IMG/VR virus record: IMGVR_UViG_3300046163_000002
Coordinates: 1 to 30,516 of that record
Source of the DNA: a virus
Length of the DNA: 30,516 nucleotides
Strand: one strand, 5' to 3'
Below the pieces are notes generated by a model, which did not search any database, had not been told where the DNA came from, and was given only the letters and a program-made list of their open reading frames with translations. The position numbers were made by a program, and so were the translations under genes. The first letter of the stretch is position 1. Every line of letters starts with the position of its first letter. Below are positions 29,061 through 30,516 of the stretch, piece by piece.

Positions 29061-29189
29061 GAGAAAAGGAAATGGTAAGTTATTCATGTCAAATAAATGT
29101 TTCTTTTTCTGATGAGATCCATCACAATATCCATCTTTATCTTCAGAATTTCCACATTGACATTTTACTTTCTTAGTTTCTTCTTTCAT
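29058..29189 (-). CDS. CDGSH-type iron-sulfur mini-protein, 43 aa
   Basis: ATG at 29189 shares its A with the holin TAA (TAATG), TAA at 29058-29060. The protein reads M-K-E-E-T-K-K-V-K-C10-Q-C12-G-N-S15, then E-D-K-D-G-Y-C22-D-G-S-H26-Q-K-K. This is the CDGSH signature C-x-C-x2-(S/T)-...-C-D-G-(S/A/T)-H, in which three Cys and one His hold a 2Fe-2S cluster. Compared with the usual x3-P-x between S and the third Cys there is one more residue and no Pro. The family works in redox or cluster transfer in host cells; a phage role is unknown. It may be too short to dimerise like mitoNEET and could use another partner. Confidence 0.82.
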   Translation of the reverse strand: MKEETKKVKCQCGNSEDKDGYCDGSHQKKKHLFDMNNLPFPFL

Positions 29190-29614
29190 TACAGTTTATT
29201 TATTTTCTCAAAAGATCTACCTCCAAAATAAGCACCATATAATAACAACATTAATTGATTTATAATATCTAAATTATATTCTAAGAAGAATCCTATAGCA
29301 TATACTAATGTAAAGAACACTAAAGTCATAGGTCTTACATTTTTAGAAAGCCAACTATCTGATAAATTATCTGATTCCCACCTTCTAGTTACAGCATCCA
29401 TTTCAGCCATATCAAATCTAAGCATCTCTAAGGCTATATCTTTATCTTTTTGAGCTAGTGTATCATCTTTAACAATTAACTGCTTGAGTACACCCAAAAA
29501 CCCCTTATTTGGTATGCTTTCTGCTACTGTCTGAAACACTCCTGACTTTCCCAGTAGAAACTGACCTAGTTTTGTTTCCTTGAACTTCTTTTTGTTTTTC
29601 TTTTCTTGGCTCAT
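29189..29614 (-). CDS. Holin of the 3TM type, 141 aa
   Basis: The N-terminal half is soluble and charged (K-L-G-Q-F-L-L-G-K-S-G-V, A-L-E-M-L-R-F-D-M-A-E-M). The sequence N-V-R-P-M-T-L-V-F-F-T-L-V-Y-A-I-G-F-F-L-E, then I-N-Q-L-M-L-L-L-Y-G-A-Y-F-G-G-R-S-F-E-K gives two clear membrane helices. 'W...NVRP...' followed by two helices and 'GR..EK' matches the 3TM-holin superfamily of many phages. It forms membrane lesions for the M15 endolysin. The ATG lies 110 bases inside the endolysin gene. Confidence 0.75.
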   Translation of the reverse strand: MSQEKKNKKKFKETKLGQFLLGKSGVFQTVAESIPNKGFLGVLKQLIVKDDTLAQKDKDIALEMLRFDMAEMDAVTRRWESDNLSDSWLSKNVRPMTLVFFTLVYAIGFFLEYNLDIINQLMLLLYGAYFGGRSFEKINKL

Positions 29615-30071
29615 AATGCTTATACTTTACAAGTCCAGTAACATCATCTTTATATGCCTCTAAAACTTGTTTTCTATTCTTACCTTCTCTGTAAGATACA
29701 TGCACCCAACTAGGAGAATCTTCACCATGCTCCCAAAGTAATGTATCAAAGTCTAATTCATCTTTAATAAAGTCAAAGATTTGCTTATTAGAAATAGATG
29801 TATGATCCATATCTATGTCTATTGCCTGACCAGTCATATGTAAACTGGTTCTACTAGAGTTTTTTAAGGCATTATTAAGGCTTTCTGATCTATACATGCT
29901 AGAAACATATACTGGCTTATCAAAGTGATCTCTAATAGGCTGAAATACCTTCTCTGCTGTTACCTTTAAATTCTCTATATGTTCTTTTGTAGGTTTGTTA
30001 TCTATTCCTACTCTCTTTGCAGTTTCTGATCTTACTGCCTCAGCTAGTGTTAAGTTCTTACTTAATTTCAT
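29505..30071 (-). CDS. M15 peptidase endolysin (D-Ala-D-Ala carboxypeptidase-like), 188 aa
   Basis: Cuts host peptidoglycan cross-links. ATG at 30071 chosen (M-K-L-S-K-N-L-T-L-A-E-A-V) because an ATG at 30083 overlaps the preceding stop. Motifs: V-S-S-M-Y-R-S-E, S-L-H78-M-T-G-Q-A-I-D85-I-D, W-V-H124-V-S-Y; H78, D85 and H124 are the zinc ligands of M15 enzymes. No signal peptide, so holin release is needed. The last 37 residues form a basic tail (K-E-K-Q-K-E-V-Q, later S-S-R-K-H-T-K) that is coded over the holin start. Confidence 0.85.
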   Translation of the reverse strand: MKLSKNLTLAEAVRSETAKRVGIDNKPTKEHIENLKVTAEKVFQPIRDHFDKPVYVSSMYRSESLNNALKNSSRTSLHMTGQAIDIDMDHTSISNKQIFDFIKDELDFDTLLWEHGEDSPSWVHVSYREGKNRKQVLEAYKDDVTGLVKYKHYEPRKEKQKEVQGNKTRSVSTGKVRSVSDSSRKHTK

Positions 30072-30076
30072 AATAT

Positions 30077-30340
30077 TTACCATTTATTCAAAGGACATGC
30101 TGCATCTTCTACTAAAACTTTTGCATATAAAACACAACCACATCCATTCTTTTCTTCTTGTGTTTTAACATCTATACCTTTTTTAGATTTAGCACATATG
30201 TTATTTACTCTTATCTCACAATTTAAACAAATATTAAATCTATCTTCACCTTTTTTTTGTATATCTTTTGACAATAAATTAGCATGATGCAGTAAATAAT
30301 TACTCCAACCATTAATTATATGTTTTAATTGCACAATCAT
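30077..30340 (-). CDS. Cys-rich zinc-ribbon mini-protein, 87 aa
   Basis: ATG at 30340 shares its A with a TAA of the preceding frame (TAATG). After an N-terminal helix the protein shows F-N-I-C-L-N-C, N-N-I-C-A-K-S, N-G-C-G-C-V-L-Y-A-K and A-A-C-P-L-N-K-W. Proteins with 'IC..C......C.......CGC.L.AK.......CP...W' precede lysis genes in countless phages (recollection) and are expected to bind zinc. Exact role is unknown. Confidence 0.75.
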   Translation of the reverse strand: MIVQLKHIINGWSNYLLHHANLLSKDIQKKGEDRFNICLNCEIRVNNICAKSKKGIDVKTQEEKNGCGCVLYAKVLVEDAACPLNKW

Positions 30341-30516
30341 TAATCAGTACATGTAATGGTACAAGCACTATAAACCCTAGATGTGTAACCTGATTAGCAT
30401 AAGTTACTGTTGTGTTAAATGTTGGACCTCCAGTACCAGGTAATACACATTGATAAGCTAAAGAATGCATTGCTCCAGTATTAGACTGGTTATAATTTGT
30501 TAGAGTTGTTGGACAT
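30312..30516 (-). CDS. C-terminal part of a Cys/Thr-rich tail protein, runs in from the right edge (frame doubtful)
   Basis: Frame open from the window edge (first full codon TGT at 30513-30515): C-P-T-T-L-T-N-Y-N-Q, later A-M-H-S-L-A-Y-Q-C-V-L-P-G-T-G-G and T-Y-A-N-Q-V-T. In the frame as given it ends at 30312, overlapping the next gene by 29 bases. A shift near 30380-30388 gives S-R-V-Y-S-A-C-T-I-T-C-T-D and a TAA at 30340-30342 in TAATG form, as at other junctions here. Likely the C-terminal half of the protein whose start is at 207. Confidence 0.5.
   Translation of the reverse strand, partial: CPTTLTNYNQSNTGAMHSLAYQCVLPGTGGPTFNTTVTYANQVTHLGFIVLVPLHVLINDCAIKTYN

Noticed and set aside
1-30516. 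Lysogeny genes (integrase, repressor), reverse transcriptase, tRNA genes
   Set aside because: I looked for these on both strands and found no convincing candidate; the HNH and DnaA-like proteins do not indicate lysogeny. tRNA absence was judged by eye only.

Overview
The window looks like a complete or nearly complete genome of a small, AT-rich tailed phage of marine Bacteroidota (flavobacteria-like host), probably lytic. The evidence is one copy each of terminase, portal, capsid, protease, tape measure, lysis and replication genes. Start codons sit in A/T-rich context without AGGAGG sequences, and several protein types (XkdF-type protease with its extra domains, DnaA-like HTH protein, RecA-like helicase, small CGC and CCDG proteins) are familiar from flavobacterial phages. 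I see no integrase, repressor, tRNA or CRISPR array. No organism name can be proved from the sequence alone.

Almost everything is on the minus strand, so transcription runs from high to low coordinates. Bases 30312-30516 and 1-207 hold the two ends of what may be one small tail gene cut by the window edges, so the molecule is probably circular or circularly permuted. Reading leftward from the right edge: a Cys-rich mini protein, M15 peptidase endolysin, 3TM-type holin and a 43-residue CDGSH iron-sulfur-like protein (30340-29058). An AT-only island (about 28957-29060) follows, then an orphan gene without an ordinary start codon and a hairpin terminator (28320-28354). The early/replication module (28306-21876) holds a NinG-like nuclease, coiled-coil protein, SSB-like protein, RecA-like helicase, sigma-like factor, two PD-(D/E)XK nucleases, an HNH nuclease, a DUF5664-like protein and a DnaA-domain-IV-like protein. 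Terminase small and large subunits end this half at 20380.

A two-gene plus-strand mini-operon (19855-20320) with its own terminator separates terminase from the structural genes. The structural half (19762-1) has an unusual order: tail completion and tail proteins, a 1458-residue repeat-rich tail protein, a prolyl 4-hydroxylase, tape measure, then prohead protease, scaffold, major capsid protein, probable tail tube, portal, head completion, and a long trimeric fibre with an S74 chaperone.

The strongest leads are these. (i) A prolyl 4-hydroxylase with all catalytic residues is translationally coupled to a tail protein carrying P6 and P10 tracts. (ii) A tiny CDGSH protein is coupled to the holin. 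(iii) ATTATATAA-type elements lie directly before five structural starts. (iv) TAATG one-base overlaps occur at nine junctions. Three genes (S74 fibre end, SSB-like, helicase), and probably the right-edge gene, carry indels mostly in A-runs. These most likely reflect sequencing or assembly error but could be real.
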